64,000 nt of DNA from Pristionchus mayeri. Its lineage: Eukaryota; Nematoda; Chromadorea; Rhabditida; Neodiplogasteridae. The notes beneath the pieces are model-generated. The model had not been told where the DNA came from, made no database searches, and worked only from the letters and a program-made list of their open reading frames with translations. The position numbers and the translations under genes are program-made. The number at the start of each line of letters is the position of its first letter. Position 1 is the first letter of the stretch. Below, piece after piece: positions 12,290 through 23,779 of this stretch. The DNA lies in NCBI GenBank assembly GCA_036245805.1, contig BTRK01000005.1, forward strand, positions 13,368,984-13,432,983. Reading direction: 5' to 3'.

Positions 12290-12807
12290 ATGAGGCTCCT
12301 TTTGGTCACGATATTCCTAGCCATCGTCACTGTAGAGAGCACAGTTTGTAGAGGTAATGGAAAAGCTCTTGATGACTATTCTTGCCTCAGAATACGGATA
12401 CAAATTCTCCGGATCTTACTACTAAAATCATCGAATTATTCTCAGGATGCTCAGTGGATGAGGATTGTGGGATGTTCGGCGAAGGCAGCACCTGCGATAA
12501 TTCGAACCCGAAGAATGTGATTGGATGCTGCAAAGCCGGTGAGAATCCACATTGTTGCCTCTTTTTGTTCGAAATCATGCTATCATGTCATTCAGCCACC
12601 AACAGGTAGAGAAAACAAAAATTCGACATGAAATCACCTAAAAAAATTTCAGCATGTGCCGATCTCTTCAATTCTACTTGTTCGAGAATGAGGTCAGAAA
12701 TTTCGGGAGACTGATAAACAATGCATAATAATTTCAGCGAATACTGCACTGGATTTTACACTCCGATCGCCAGAGTGATTTGCCCGAAGACATGTGAATT
12801 ATGCTAA
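12290..12807 (+). CDS. Small secreted ShKT-domain protein
   Basis: Four exons: 12290-12353, 12446-12538, 12653-12692 and 12738-12807, all with GT/AG ends and a continuous frame, stop TAA 12805. The predicted protein is about 88 residues. Residues 1-17 or so form a signal peptide (MRLLLVTIFLAIVTVES). A first cysteine cluster (C-SVDED-C, later GCCKA) is followed by a C-terminal ShKT-type module with the pattern C-x6-C-x6-C-x12-C-x3-C-x2-C ending in CPKTCELC. ShKT modules are six-cysteine disulfide-bonded folds common in nematode secreted proteins, often next to enzymes or in excretory products; the role of this one is unknown. It is the only apparently complete member of a local family with four relics upstream. 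Confidence 0.75.
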
Positions 12808-15800
12808 AATTATGCCATATCATCACATTTTCAAATTTAGTTTCAATCTGAAATATTTTTTTAAAAATCCAATTTATGTGTTCTTGTGTCATTCCATGAT
12901 CTTAGCTCATATGTAAGTAATTTTCTCACTTTTTACCGTTCAAAATTTATTGGAAATTAAAGAAAACTAACTTCAACGCAACATTTCCAAATAAATGGCA
13001 ACAGCCCAAACAAAGAAATGCGATCAGTGACAATTTCATGATAAGGCTTTGCATGTTATTGGCAGCATTATCATAACGACGAAGAAAACAAAGGCACAAC
13101 TTTGCAAACTGCACGTTTCGCAGTCACACGAGCGACTGAAAGCTCTATTTCGCAGTGATTAACTTCTTTATTTTAAATTATCAGTTTTCCAATACACATT
13201 AGCAACATAAATTCAGCGCTAAATTTCCTCTTTAATTTTTGATGTATAACATACGGTTCACGAAAATGTATGTGATCATTGAATCGTACGCTCAATGACA
13301 CTGTATTCTCTGCCCATTAGTGTTAGCATCTGCATTCTAAATTTTAGTAGATAACAGTCACTGCAAAATACCAAAATGCTCGCATTCTGTGTTATTTATT
13401 ATAGTTCGGCAAGTGTGAAGTGGCTAGATCAGTTCACGTCACTTAATTAGCGTTACCCTTCAGATTTGTGTACTTAGGTGACAGGCTAATAGACAACTTC
13501 TAATGTGTTGTTGAGCATACTATCTCGCAAATTTTATTGCATCCGTGTTCACATGATCTGTGTATTAATTTGGATACGAATTAGACACGTGCACATTCTC
13601 TAGTAAATGCAGAATTACTCAATAACATAAGCATTTACTGATAAGAGCACATGTTTTGCTTGCATTATCTTAACGACGAGAACAGCCAATTGCTTAACTT
13701 TTTCAAACGACACAGTCGACGTGAAAATATTGTAGGCAAAAATAGAGATTTGGATTGGATATCAAGGTTAACACCGATAAAAGCAACTCTGAAACATCCT
13801 GCTAACACTACACATGCATGTGATCATTGAAATTGTTCGATTAATACCGGTTCAGTCACAGATCTCGTTCTATGCATGTCAATCTCATGAATATTTTAAA
13901 AGACTACCGTCCTTTCGACTGCACTGATGCATTCCCCGTGACCCCTTATCAGTACATTTCGTGAGAAGAGACATGAGTTCACCTTGTGATTTCTGAGCTT
14001 TTCGATCCCATTCTGTATCGTAGTGTGCACTCTGTCACAACCTTGCAAATTGTTTATTATATTCGTATCCCTTCATTCCATCCCTGGTCACATAGTCAGA
14101 ATTTTGAATTTGAACGTCATTTTTAGCTTGTTCATTTTCGAGATCTACTTTCGAGACTGGTGCTTTACCCTGCTACAACACACAACAATGCACATCATTT
14201 GCATTACTTATAATTAGGAAGGATCGTACCGGTAGATAGACATCAAATGTTTAACCCTACACAATGAAAGCGCATATATTTTTTGAACGAACACAAACTA
14301 ACAATTTCTATGCGCATATACGATTAGATTGCCTGTCTTCTACTGACCGTGTTCATATTTGTGATTATATAGGTCATGTGATCTGCATTTATCGTAGTTT
14401 GCATCGGCTAGTCATACACCACCTCACTGAAGTGCAATCGTCGACTGGACAATTCAACAAATGAAGCACAATCATCGCGCTTCATCTTCCAAATCGTGAA
14501 AAAATACTTGGAATGAATCATTACTATGATCTCGTTTTAGGATCATTGTCCGTATCCTAATACGAAAAAGTTGTTAGATTCAAATTTTACCTGAATGATT
14601 TTAGTCACTGCATGTGTCTTTTTCCATTTAAAACTATCTTGCAGAGTAATGGCAATGTTTACCGGTTGATCTATTCGAACGGTATCGGCATCTAATTCCT
14701 AACCTCAGCAGTTTTATATTCCAAAGCGTCCAAGCCCTAAGGAGAACAAAAGTATAATATATTTAAAAACAAAAATGATTCTGATAGTACTGGCACACGA
14801 TTGTTTGTTGTAGCCTAATGTCAATTTTAAATCGTTGATGCATTTCTAAGCACGATGAATGTGCTCATTCCAAAGTCCAGCTGTATTCAGCTTATTCAGT
14901 TCTCGCTGGAAAACTACAAAGCAGGGTCAGCACGACCCATAGCGAGCGAAGTGATAAGACTACACGGTTTTGCGTCACACTCGTTAAAGAAGGCCGAGTT
15001 TTGAGTACTAAAATAGCCATATCAAATGCTTACGCAATCGAATTTCGGTATGCAAAATATAAACTGAACGACATCAATAACACTGTCAAATGAAGAAGAA
15101 CGTAGAACCACATCATACAATTTTCAATCTTAAAAAAATATAACACGCATGAATAGCCGCACTATAGATATTACGCCCACTGGGAACTTTATCGAGTTTA
15201 CACCGAGAAAGCAAGTAAAACTTAAACGGACAAGCTCCGCACTTGTGCCTGCATTGAACTTTGAGCATATGCAACTATTATGAAAGGAGTCTTTGTAAGT
15301 TAGGATACGCCAAATGATGCAATCCATTGAGGACGGCTGCTGATTTGCTATTATGTAATAACGGTCGTGTGACTGCTGCTAATTTCATAGCTTGTCGCTT
15401 GTCGATAACACGATCGATGGTTCATTGGATATCGTTATCTGGGGATGCTAACGAGCGTCCGAATGCTGTGAGACGGAAGATCAGAGTAGATAAATGTGAT
15501 GTAACACGAATGTATCCCTGTCCGCGAAATGAGGGTTATCAGTATGGTTCTTTTACCTTCCGCAGGAATTCCTTGTAGTGTTATGTCGTAAAAATAGAAA
15601 GGCAGCAATCGGGGTCAAAACGCCTCCACTAGAGGACTGTGATCGCGGTATTCGTGATTAGAAAGCCGCATGACCGTCAACTACTGTATATTTATGTCGT
15701 GAGCCCATTTTCACTGTTGTACGCGATGTTTCGCTTCATCAACTCTATTTTGTAGTTTAATTAAGCGGAATTGGAATTTGGAAAGCGATATGGAACTGGA

Positions 15801-16372
15801 TAACTCGAAATTCAGGGAATATGCATATCCTATCCCATTTATCATGTAACTCTCATTATTCTGCGCACTTGTAACCTCTTTCTGGATTGTGCTACAACGT
15901 GTAAAATAAGGCGAGCCCGTACCGAGCTGAGAAAGGCGTTCAGTCGTATGACTGAGATCAAAAGCTGCGCGCGTGATTTGCGAGACAGGTACAGCTTTCT
16001 TTATTTTGAAAAGCAGTAGGTGATACGGAGATCACAAGATCTCCTTTTAACGGCTGTTATTTAAAACAAACTACTGTAGCTGTTGACTTCATTATTTTTA
16101 CTGTAATATTTAAAGTCACCTCACAAGTCACCCTGTTTTGCTCCTCAATCACATGTTGTCACGAGATGATAGAGATATATTTTAAGCCCAAAAAATATTG
16201 GGATGTTTGTTCGGCATCCCTAGGCATACTCTTCAAAAAAGTCATTTTAACATTCCACTGTTAGACTGTCCACTCGTGGAACCGTGTAGTTCGTTACTGT
16301 AAACATGCCTGTGAATGTTGAACTCCAGTTTCCGCTTTTTCACGATCGTTTATGTGCCCCGTATTATAGGTC
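12808..16372. other. Long gene-free stretch with faint internal duplication
   Basis: I find no coherent exons in 3.5 kb. Segments near 13060-13300 and 13650-13850 share scattered words (ATTATC then AACGACGA; TGTATGTGATCATTGAA against TGCATGTGATCATTGAA), which suggests an old tandem duplication. The open frames here (14023, 14264, 15327) lack motifs or splice context. Confidence 0.35.
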
Positions 16373-16441
16373 ATGAGGTTGATTTTCCTGATCTGTGTGA
16401 CCGTGACTGCTGTCTTCATGTTTAGAATACTCTTGAAATAG
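16373..16441 (+). pseudogene. Duplicated start of the Ly-6-like gene
   Basis: TATAGGTCATGAGGTT followed by a hydrophobic MRLIFLICVTVTAVF closely matches the start of the gene 142 bp downstream (GTAGGTCATGAGGTTA, MRLLLLICVSLAVTS). It runs into a stop after 22 codons and has no cysteine-rich continuation. Local tandem duplication remnant. Confidence 0.45.
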
Positions 16442-16514
16442 TGTATTATCTTGTAAATGATGTACTTAAATTACAGTTTCTTCCCGCGTTCTAATTTGTC
16501 CTGTTTTGTAGGTC

Positions 16515-16975
16515 ATGAGGTTACTTCTCCTTATCTGCGTGTCCTTGGCTGTCACAAGTGCGTTGAATTGCTTCCGAGGCACATCGAACTCGACAAGAGA
16601 AGAAAAGTACAAAATGGCCGAATGCACCTCAAAAAGCGCCACATATTGTTACAAGGTCAGCACCGTTTTCAGTAAAGACGTTATTTCGTCACTAGATAAT
16701 TTAAAATCAAATTTGTTAGCAACACAAGTATTTCTTCACTCGGTTTGATTCAAAACGGACTTAAGATATCATATGGTACAAGCTTGGCATATCGAAACCC
16801 AGAAATGTATTCGGTGTCACTTGGAGATGTCAGATTTCAGCGTGAATATCTACGCACGGGCAACGTGATGAAGACGTACAGGGATTGTAATGACGAACCG
16901 TTGTACGACAAGGGACCTTGTGAGGCAGGCATTTTGAATCCCGCGATTTATGTTTTGCTAATGATTAGCGCCTAA
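16515..16975 (+). CDS. Secreted Ly-6/three-finger-like protein
   Basis: Exon 1 (16515-16655) encodes a signal peptide (MRLLLLICVSLAVTSA) then LNCFRG and an ECTSKSATYCYK segment, and ends phase 0 at a GTCAGC donor. The best acceptor is TTTCAG at 16838, giving REYLRTGNVMKTYRDC, then CNDEPLYDKGPC and a hydrophobic C-terminus (PAIYVLLMISA) before TAA 16973. An alternative acceptor near 16801 would add about 12 residues. Spaced cysteines with a signal peptide and a hydrophobic tail fit a small GPI-anchored Ly-6/uPAR-like or nematode ET-type module; function unknown. The family call is by pattern only. Confidence 0.55.
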
Positions 16976-17693
16976 TGCTCCTACAAATCAATGTTTACAT
17001 ACAATATTAACGCTTGAAAGAAGCAAGCGATCCCACTACACCACTTTCTTAGCCTTATTTCACAGTTAGAGGAGTATAAAGCGAAGCGAGAGCTCGCATT
17101 GTCAATTTAACGATTATACTAATTACAGAAAGACGGCTGCAGAGATGCTGCAGATGGTAGTTTCTTGTGTTGCTGCTCCACTGATGGCTGCAACTCGGCA
17201 TCTTCTAACTCCATTCGGACGATTATATTTGCTGCAGCTGCTGCAATCTTGCTGCGACTCTGACGCTGTTCGAATTGTTTTTTTCTGTAAAAATGTACAC
17301 ACTTGACTGTAATTATTATTGTACACATGCCTTGCCTCCTCAATTATACTTTTTTTGCAAACAAATCGAGGATCACTCATGGTCTCTTCTGTCTCACATC
17401 CCTTATTGCCAGTCGGACGCGAGAAGGTCAACCGCATGGTAGCACGCAGAGAGATTTGGAGGAGGAAGGACAGGGGAAGGGGAAGAGCGTGAGGCCTCGA
17501 TGGTACCGGCTGAGGAGGGAGAGGGATCAAGGAGGGGAAAGGTCATCGATCGAATCTCGCGTCTAGGCTATCTCTTGCGCCCTTCGCGAGATTTTCGAAA
17601 CCTTTTGCTTCTGTTTTGACACGATACTTGTTGTTTGTTTTCAGATTTCAAATATTTTTTCAAATATTCCGGTTATATTTTATTGTTTTTTCA
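16976..17693. other. No supported gene
   Basis: Contains GCTGCTGCAG-rich sequence (17140-17270) and a purine-rich patch (17430-17545). Open frames on both strands overlap and show composition-driven peptides; the 135-residue minus frame has no motif. Confidence 0.35.
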
Positions 17694-17849
17694 GATGATT
17701 TTCGTGTACGCCCTAATGATTCTCGACTATCTCGATAAACCGAGTTGGGTGGGCGGCAATCTGGCTGTATTCAGAACGTTTTACGTGTGGTATCCCATCA
17801 TATGCTCCGCTTCCTTCAAGAAGATGAAGATGATGTACACTCAAACTTA
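17694..17849 (+). pseudogene. Membrane-protein exon fragment, possibly serpentine-receptor C-terminus
   Basis: After a TTTTTCAG acceptor the frame reads a hydrophobic stretch, then VWYPIICSASFKKMKMMY and a stop. A hydrophobic segment followed by a basic tail resembles the end of seven-helix nematode receptors, but there are no matching upstream exons. Low certainty. Confidence 0.25.
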
Positions 17850-18075
17850 AAGAGAATTGCGATTTCTGGCCTGTGCCAACGCTTGCTCGGTACTTTACGC
17901 TCTGCCTATACAATGCGAGAAATAAGTTGCGTTCACATCATACCGCGATACAATGATTGACCGACTTGGCTGTGCCCGAGGTGTAGAAAACTTTAGCTTC
18001 TGCCACTTCTTGAAATGTCACATCATATTCTCTTCCTTTTCATTGTGAAAAAAATATAATCAATCTTTCAGAAAT

Positions 18076-18932
18076 ATGGGCTTCCTTCAAACTAATTTTC
18101 AGGACTGGTTCCGCTTTTTGGCTGTGTTCTTCAGTTTCCTTATTATCAAATGCATAATAACACATGGATACACAAACATGTTATTGAATATGATCATCGA
18201 TGTGGAGACCAGTAAGTCTTTGATTTTAGTTACCTTTTATTTCCAATTAATTAATATTTAGAAAATGCGGGATGGCTGTTTCGTATTGTTGATTTTCTCG
18301 TCCCGCTAAGCATTCACCTGGTGAGGTATTCCTTATTCAAACCGAATAGGTGAAGGGAGAAGGAGTAATCGAAAGAACATTATGTCCCTTCTTATTAGAA
18401 GTCGAAGAGACACACGTATTCAAGTGACTCCGTATTCAAGTTTAAAATGATCATAATGAATGCATCGATCTAGTAAGATTCGTAATTCCCTTCAGGGCAG
18501 TGAGTGGCTCTCAATGTCAATCTGCGGCTACAAAAAGGATCCCAAGTGCAAGGAGAAAAAGTGCGAGCACTGGCCAGGTGAACACTCTGAGGTGGGCAAA
18601 ATATTCTCCGTAGTAAATGATGTCATATTGAAGTGAGAACTTGAGGAGGGCCCGTCTCGCTTTTACATGTTCACTATTTATATACGACCTATATTAAAAT
18701 AGAACCTTAATTTAGTCAGCTGATGAGTACGAAGGAAGATCGAAAATAGTCAAATGCTACTGGATTTCATACATGGACTGTCACTACGTTCGAGTTCTTC
18801 CTTCTCTGCTCCCTACTCTACGTTCCGATGGCTTTTGCCATGACCACACTTCAAGTCTGGCTGGACACCACTGATTTCGGACTGATTGTCTTCAATGAGT
18901 CTAGCCTTGTCAACAAAATCTATGCTCTATAA
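18076..18932 (+). CDS. Nematode multi-pass membrane protein, paralog 1
   Basis: Start chosen at ATG 18076 (MGFLQTNFQDW). Exons 18076-18213, 18262-18320, about 18498-18591 and about 18757-18932 give a protein of about 155 residues with some four hydrophobic segments: WFRFLAVFFSFLIIKCII, WLFRIVDFLVPLSIHL, FFLLCSLLYVPMAFAM, and a weaker one before the end. Between the last two segments lies a cysteine motif with CGYKKDPKCKEKKC. The end, DTTDFG then SSLVN, is shared with the gene at 19562-23431. I do not recognise the family. For the last exon I used acceptor AAAATAG (18756), because the position where the paralog splices has lost its AG. It may therefore be slightly mis-modelled. Confidence 0.5.
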
Positions 18933-19561
18933 CGCCATTCACACTGAGATTTCCAATCGGTCGACCGTGTTTCCTTTCCTTGAGGTGTTTTGAACCACTC
19001 TCCATCGAGTATCGTTAATGAAACTCCCTATCATTTGTTCAGTCTGTCTCAGTAAAATCAATGATAAAACATTTTCTGAATGGGCAGGCAGAGGAGGAGA
19101 AAGCAAGTGGTGTTTGTGCTTGTGTGATGATAGGAAGGGGGAGGAGTGAGGAGGGAGAGGCACTGACCTGGGGGAGAGGTGAGGAAAGAAAGGGGCTAGA
19201 GACAGGGTGAGAGCACTATTGATCGATCCATTGCGCGCTTTATCGTGTGTGGCGTGGTTATGAAAACCAACTATTGCTAATAGTTGCAACTTATAATGTA
19301 CGGTCCATTCCAATGAATGTCTGCCACGAAATTTACTTTATGAATCCAAATTATTTCATATATTACTGATTTATGGAGGACCCTATTCTAAAAGTTACCC
19401 AATGGGAATATTTTTTTCCTCTTTGTCTGCTGTTCTTTCTGATAGCTCATTTGGCAATGTTCTCTAAATTACCTAGCTCAGTTCGACCTTCCCGTTAGAG
19501 GTGTGATGTTGTTAAATACGATTTGTGCATTATCTGAAATTTTGATGACAATCCGTTTTAG
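18933..19561. other. Intergenic; purine-rich patch
   Basis: 19080-19215 is GA/GGGAG-rich; the overlapping minus frame (18939-19313) is a composition artefact. Otherwise nothing recognised. Confidence 0.35.
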
Positions 19562-22500
19562 ATGCTGCCAGATCCGTCAATTTTCATGTGCATTCATCTT
19601 CTTGCGTACCGGGTCATATGCTTGGTGGGCATAATTGTCCATGCCTATAACTTCAAGCATCGAACATCGGTTAGTTGAACAATTGCTGTTGCGTTAGTGT
19701 ACTCTTCACATGGACTCGCAATTTGCTATTAGTTTAACCATTTAACATTACATTGAGATGGAATACTTCACAGTTATCGCAATATTAAATTTTAACTTTT
19801 CCTCGAAAATGTTGCCCCTTTGTGAGAACGATAATCTTTTCACAAGATGAATAAACGGAAATTTAAGAGTATCGAAACATTGACGCCGGAGGCAGTAAAT
19901 GATAATTATCTACCTTAGTTTTATATGGGTCCTGAGGAAATTCGCTCTAGAGGAATATGGGATGAGAGAGGGGATTTATCGCATGGGCTCGTATTTTAGT
20001 AATACAACTATAATTTTCAGTCTCGTCGCACAACTCTCACTATGATCGCTTGCATCCTGCTTCTTTTCGCGTCAATTGGATATGGACCAATGATGGAGAA
20101 CCATGTGGACAACGGAACCACGAGTAAGCCCGAAAAACGAAAATATATTCGAAAAAAAGTTAGCGGACCCAATAAAATATAGTAGGCCCGAAAATATAAT
20201 GGTCCGAAATATGCACTACTTCACGAGCAGATTTGGGGCCTCTGAACATATTACCAGTGTCACTATATTCCGGACCACTATTTGCCCTTGATTGCACTAT
20301 GTCTCACCTCAACCAAAATTTCAATGGCGGTGTTGCACGTCACTTCGATTACCGGGATGTATTTAATCGGTCGCGTTTAGAGATGTTATTTCTGTTTAGT
20401 TTATAATTAAATTAAAATCATTTCTTGATTATTTTAAATTACATCAAAGTCAATGATAATATAAGTGTTCCATTGTTTCAGTGAACGATGGCCTACTGTA
20501 TGATCTTGTGCGCCTCGGATTAGTGAGCTGCATAATTCAGGTGAGTACTATTACGTAACAGTGTCTCAAGGTTTCAGAGAGAATATATATGTCAAGGTGC
20601 ATTCCTTGTGATATTGGTTAATGATATCGTGCTCATGGTATCTTCGTTCCTCGGGCGTAGATAAATATTATTATTATGCAAAATGCATACAATGAACAAA
20701 CAATATCGTTCAGATAGCTCTATTATTCATTTTTGAATTTGGAGGCTACAAGAGAGGCTACAGATGTGACTTTGAAAGTTGCCCGGATTGCGTGATGCCC
20801 AATAGAAAGCATCCGACGGTGAGTTTATTGCCAGTTCTAGGTCGGATCACTTAGGAGACAGTGTTTAAGAATGTGGTGATCATTTACTATAACCATAGTT
20901 GTCCACCACTGGCGGCGGCAAGTGAGGCACCGCTCATCCATGACCCCCCACCGCTCATCCATGACCCATGACCATACCTGTCCACGCCGGAGGCGTCGGC
21001 AGGGGGGTGGACAGAAAATCCATGACCCCCGGTTCATAGGAGGACGGGGGATAGACAAAAGGTTTGTCCACCCCCCGTCCACCCATGGTCATGGGTAGGT
21101 CAAGACTAAGTACTTTACCAATCGATAGTACAGTACTTCCTGATACCGTATACAGCTACCGTAACCCCGATTACCGCAAACTGATTTTTTTCAAAAATTG
21201 AAAATACCGTACCCTAATTAAAAAGTCAAAGTACCGTACTCAATCGATAGTACAGTACCACAAAATGCCGTATCCCACTACCGTAACTCCGACTATCACG
21301 AACTAACTTTATTTTTATGATGTCCTGGTAACGTGCACAATCGGCCTAATGTCGAGAACGATCGATTGTACAGTACCCAACGGACTACCGTAACCCAGTT
21401 CCTTGGGTCAGATCTAGTTCCTTGGGTCAAACATTTTTCTAAACATCCTAAATCGATTATAAAATGATTCTACAGTATCGAGATATACGGTACGATACTT
21501 CAAAATAATTTTATTATCGATTTAGGATTTTTAGAAAAATGTTTGACCCAAGGAACTAGATCTGACCCAAGGAACTGGGTTACGGTAGTCAGTTGGGTAC
21601 TGTACATTCGATCGTTCGCGACGCCATGCCGATTGTGCACGTTACCAGGACATCTTCAAAATAAAGTTAGTTCGTGATAGTCGGGGTTACGGTAGTGGGA
21701 TACGGTATTTGATAGTACTGTACTATCGATTGGGTACGTTACTATGACTTTTTAATTAGGGTACGGTATTTTCAATTTTTGAAAAAAATCAGTTTGTGGT
21801 AATCGGGGTTACGGTAGCTGTATACGGTATCAGGAAGTACTGTACTATCGATTGGTACAGTACTTAGTCTTGACCTACCCATGACCTAACATCGATTTTT
21901 CGACCATGACCCGGGGGGGTTCATGGGTGGACGGGGGGTGGACAAGCGCCACCAGCTCTGGAGAGCTATGCCCATGACCCTCATGGTGAAAAGTGAGGCA
22001 GTGTTCATAGACGTATAGGGGGTCATGGTCCAAAATAGTGGTAGGGGTTGATGTTCGGTCGACCTTAGGTACCATGACCAACATCATCTACAGTAATTCC
22101 ATTGCCATTTGTCGGCAACCGTAACCAGATCTACAGTAATCCACATACTGTAAGCGCATCACTTAACGAGCAGCCACGGTCATGCATGACCTCCGGCATG
22201 AATACCGTAATTCACCTACAGTAACCTGGATACTGTAATCCTGACTCACTATCATGAACTGACTTTTTTTTCTAAAATGAGCGCAAAAATTCGGTTCTGT
22301 ATTGTTTCAAGTGCAACTCTTCGAGTAATATTTATTTATATTTTCTTCAAACAAAACTCATAGCCGAGTGGTTAACGTACTAGACTTGATAACCGAAGGT
22401 TGCGGGTTCGACTCCGGTCGGCGGCAAACATGTTTGCCAAGCTTTGGGGAGTTCGGAAAAGTGAAGTAGGATTACCGTAACCTTTCTACAGTATCCCGGT

Positions 22501-23431
22501 TCGGTGTGTAAACAGTAGTGCGCTGGGTCAGATGAATAACTTGATAAAACTATAATTTCGGAATACTGAACCGGGATACTGTAGCAAGGTTACGGTAATC
22601 CTACTTCAGTTTTCCGAACTCCCCAAAGCTTGGCAAAGGTGTTTGTCGCCGACCGGAGTTGAATCCGCAACATTCGGTTATCAAGTCTAGTGTGTTAACC
22701 ACTCGGCCATGATTTATGTTAAAAAAATAAATAAATATTACTCGAAGAGTTGTACTTGAAACAATACAGAACCGAATTTTTGCGCTCATTTTAGAAGAAA
22801 GTTCATGATAGTGAGTCAGGATTACGGTATCCAGGTTAATGTAGGTTGATTACGGTATTCATACCGAAGGTCATGTATGAAGGTGCGGCCGAGTACGGAC
22901 TTGTTTGCTACCATGTCGTGTGCTTACAGAATCTGTGTTACTGAAGATCGGGTTACGGTAGCCGACAAATGACAATGGAATTACTGTAGATGATGTTGGT
23001 CATGGTACCTAAGGTCGATCGAACATCAACCCCTACCACTATTTTGGACCATGACCATACGTCTATGAGCGCTGCCTCACTTAAAAAGTGAGGCAGTGCT
23101 CATCCATGAATAGGGGGTCATGGGGGTCGCCGGCGGCGTGACTATAACCCAAATATAAAAATGATCAATATAGCGGATCATTTTCGGTACAGTGATAGGT
23201 GGATGATTATCTTTCAGGATTTCGTTTTGAATTAATATATTTCAGACTTGGAATATTGATGCACTCGAATATAATGCCCTATGTATGATTATTTACTTCC
23301 CGATGGCCTACCTCATGGCGGCATCTCAAGTATTGTTCGACAGCACGGATTTCGGTCATTTCTTCTGTGGAACTTCAAGCTTAGTCAACAGAACGATGAC
23401 AATTGGCAATAGTACGGCTCCGATTTCGTGA
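19562..23431 (+). CDS. Nematode multi-pass membrane protein, paralog 2
   Basis: Exons 19562-19672, 20023-20124, 20482-20540, 20715-20820 and 23247-23431 all have GT/AG ends. Hydrophobic segments are LLAYRVICLVGIIVHAY, LTMIACILLLFASIGYG, LVSCIIQIALLFIFEFGGY, and ALCMIIYFPMAYLMAAS. A loop has RGYRCDFESCPDC, matching the cysteine motif of paralog 1, and the C-terminus keeps STDFG then SSLVN. Protein about 185 residues, four membrane passes predicted. Function unknown. The first exon begins straight after a TTTTAG, so an upstream exon may exist. The last intron carries a 2.2 kb compound foldback, yet splice sites and frame are intact. Confidence 0.6.
20870..23140. repeat. Compound foldback, two nested palindromes
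   Basis: Two palindromes sit side by side inside an intron. The first is 21097-21893: GTCAAGACTAAGTACTTTAC on the left and GTACAGTACTTAGTCTTGAC on the right. The second is 22000-23095: AGACGTATAGGGGGTCATGG on the left and CCATGACCATACGTCTATGA on the right. Outer flanks share GTGAGGCA and CATCCATGA. Short CTACCGTAA/TACGGTAG words recur throughout. No protein coding. Confidence 0.75.
22365..22430 (+). repeat. tRNA-like module in the palindrome arms
   Basis: TAGCCGAGTGGTTAACG fits a pol III A box and GGTTCGACTCC is a perfect B box at tRNA spacing; the middle resembles an anticodon arm with GAT. The inverted partner lies at about 22644-22712 on the minus strand. Acceptor-stem sequences do not pair, so it is not a working tRNA; it looks like a SINE head or pseudo-tRNA captured in the element. 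Confidence 0.6.
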
Positions 23432-23779
23432 TTCGATGAACATGTTTCGTAAAATCACCTACTTCATTGATCCTACTTCATTACTATGTCGCTCAGTTTT
23501 CGAAGTCTCAGTAATTTTCAACTACCTCTTGATTGTTTGATATTTGATAAACAGCTGCCGCCACATGATTTATCAGCAACATCAAAATGTAATGGAATTT
23601 TAGGATGAATATCTAGTTTTATGTTGATGGGCATTGTGTAGCATTATTTCAATGAAGCAGTAGTTGTGAACATAGATGTGTGGCCAGATGCAACCTTCTT
23701 CGGTCTGAAGCACCCAAATATCTTCAAAGCAGCTAACCTGAATTCTCACATTACATCTTTGACATTTAATTGCTTTGAT
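23432..23779. other. Intergenic space between convergent genes
   Basis: Space between the + strand membrane gene and the - strand receptor gene; nothing recognised. Confidence 0.4.

Noticed and set aside
17123..17530. 135-residue minus-strand frame
   Set aside because: Crosses GCTGCT-rich and GGAGG-rich sequence, has no motif, splice partner or start context.
18750..18775. Broken acceptor in membrane paralog 1
   Set aside because: An AAAATAG seven codons upstream gives an open, in-phase exon, so the gene can still be spliced.
22365..22430. Genuine tRNA-Ile or other tRNA gene
   Set aside because: A and B boxes are good but the acceptor ends do not pair and an inverted copy lies in the same palindrome.
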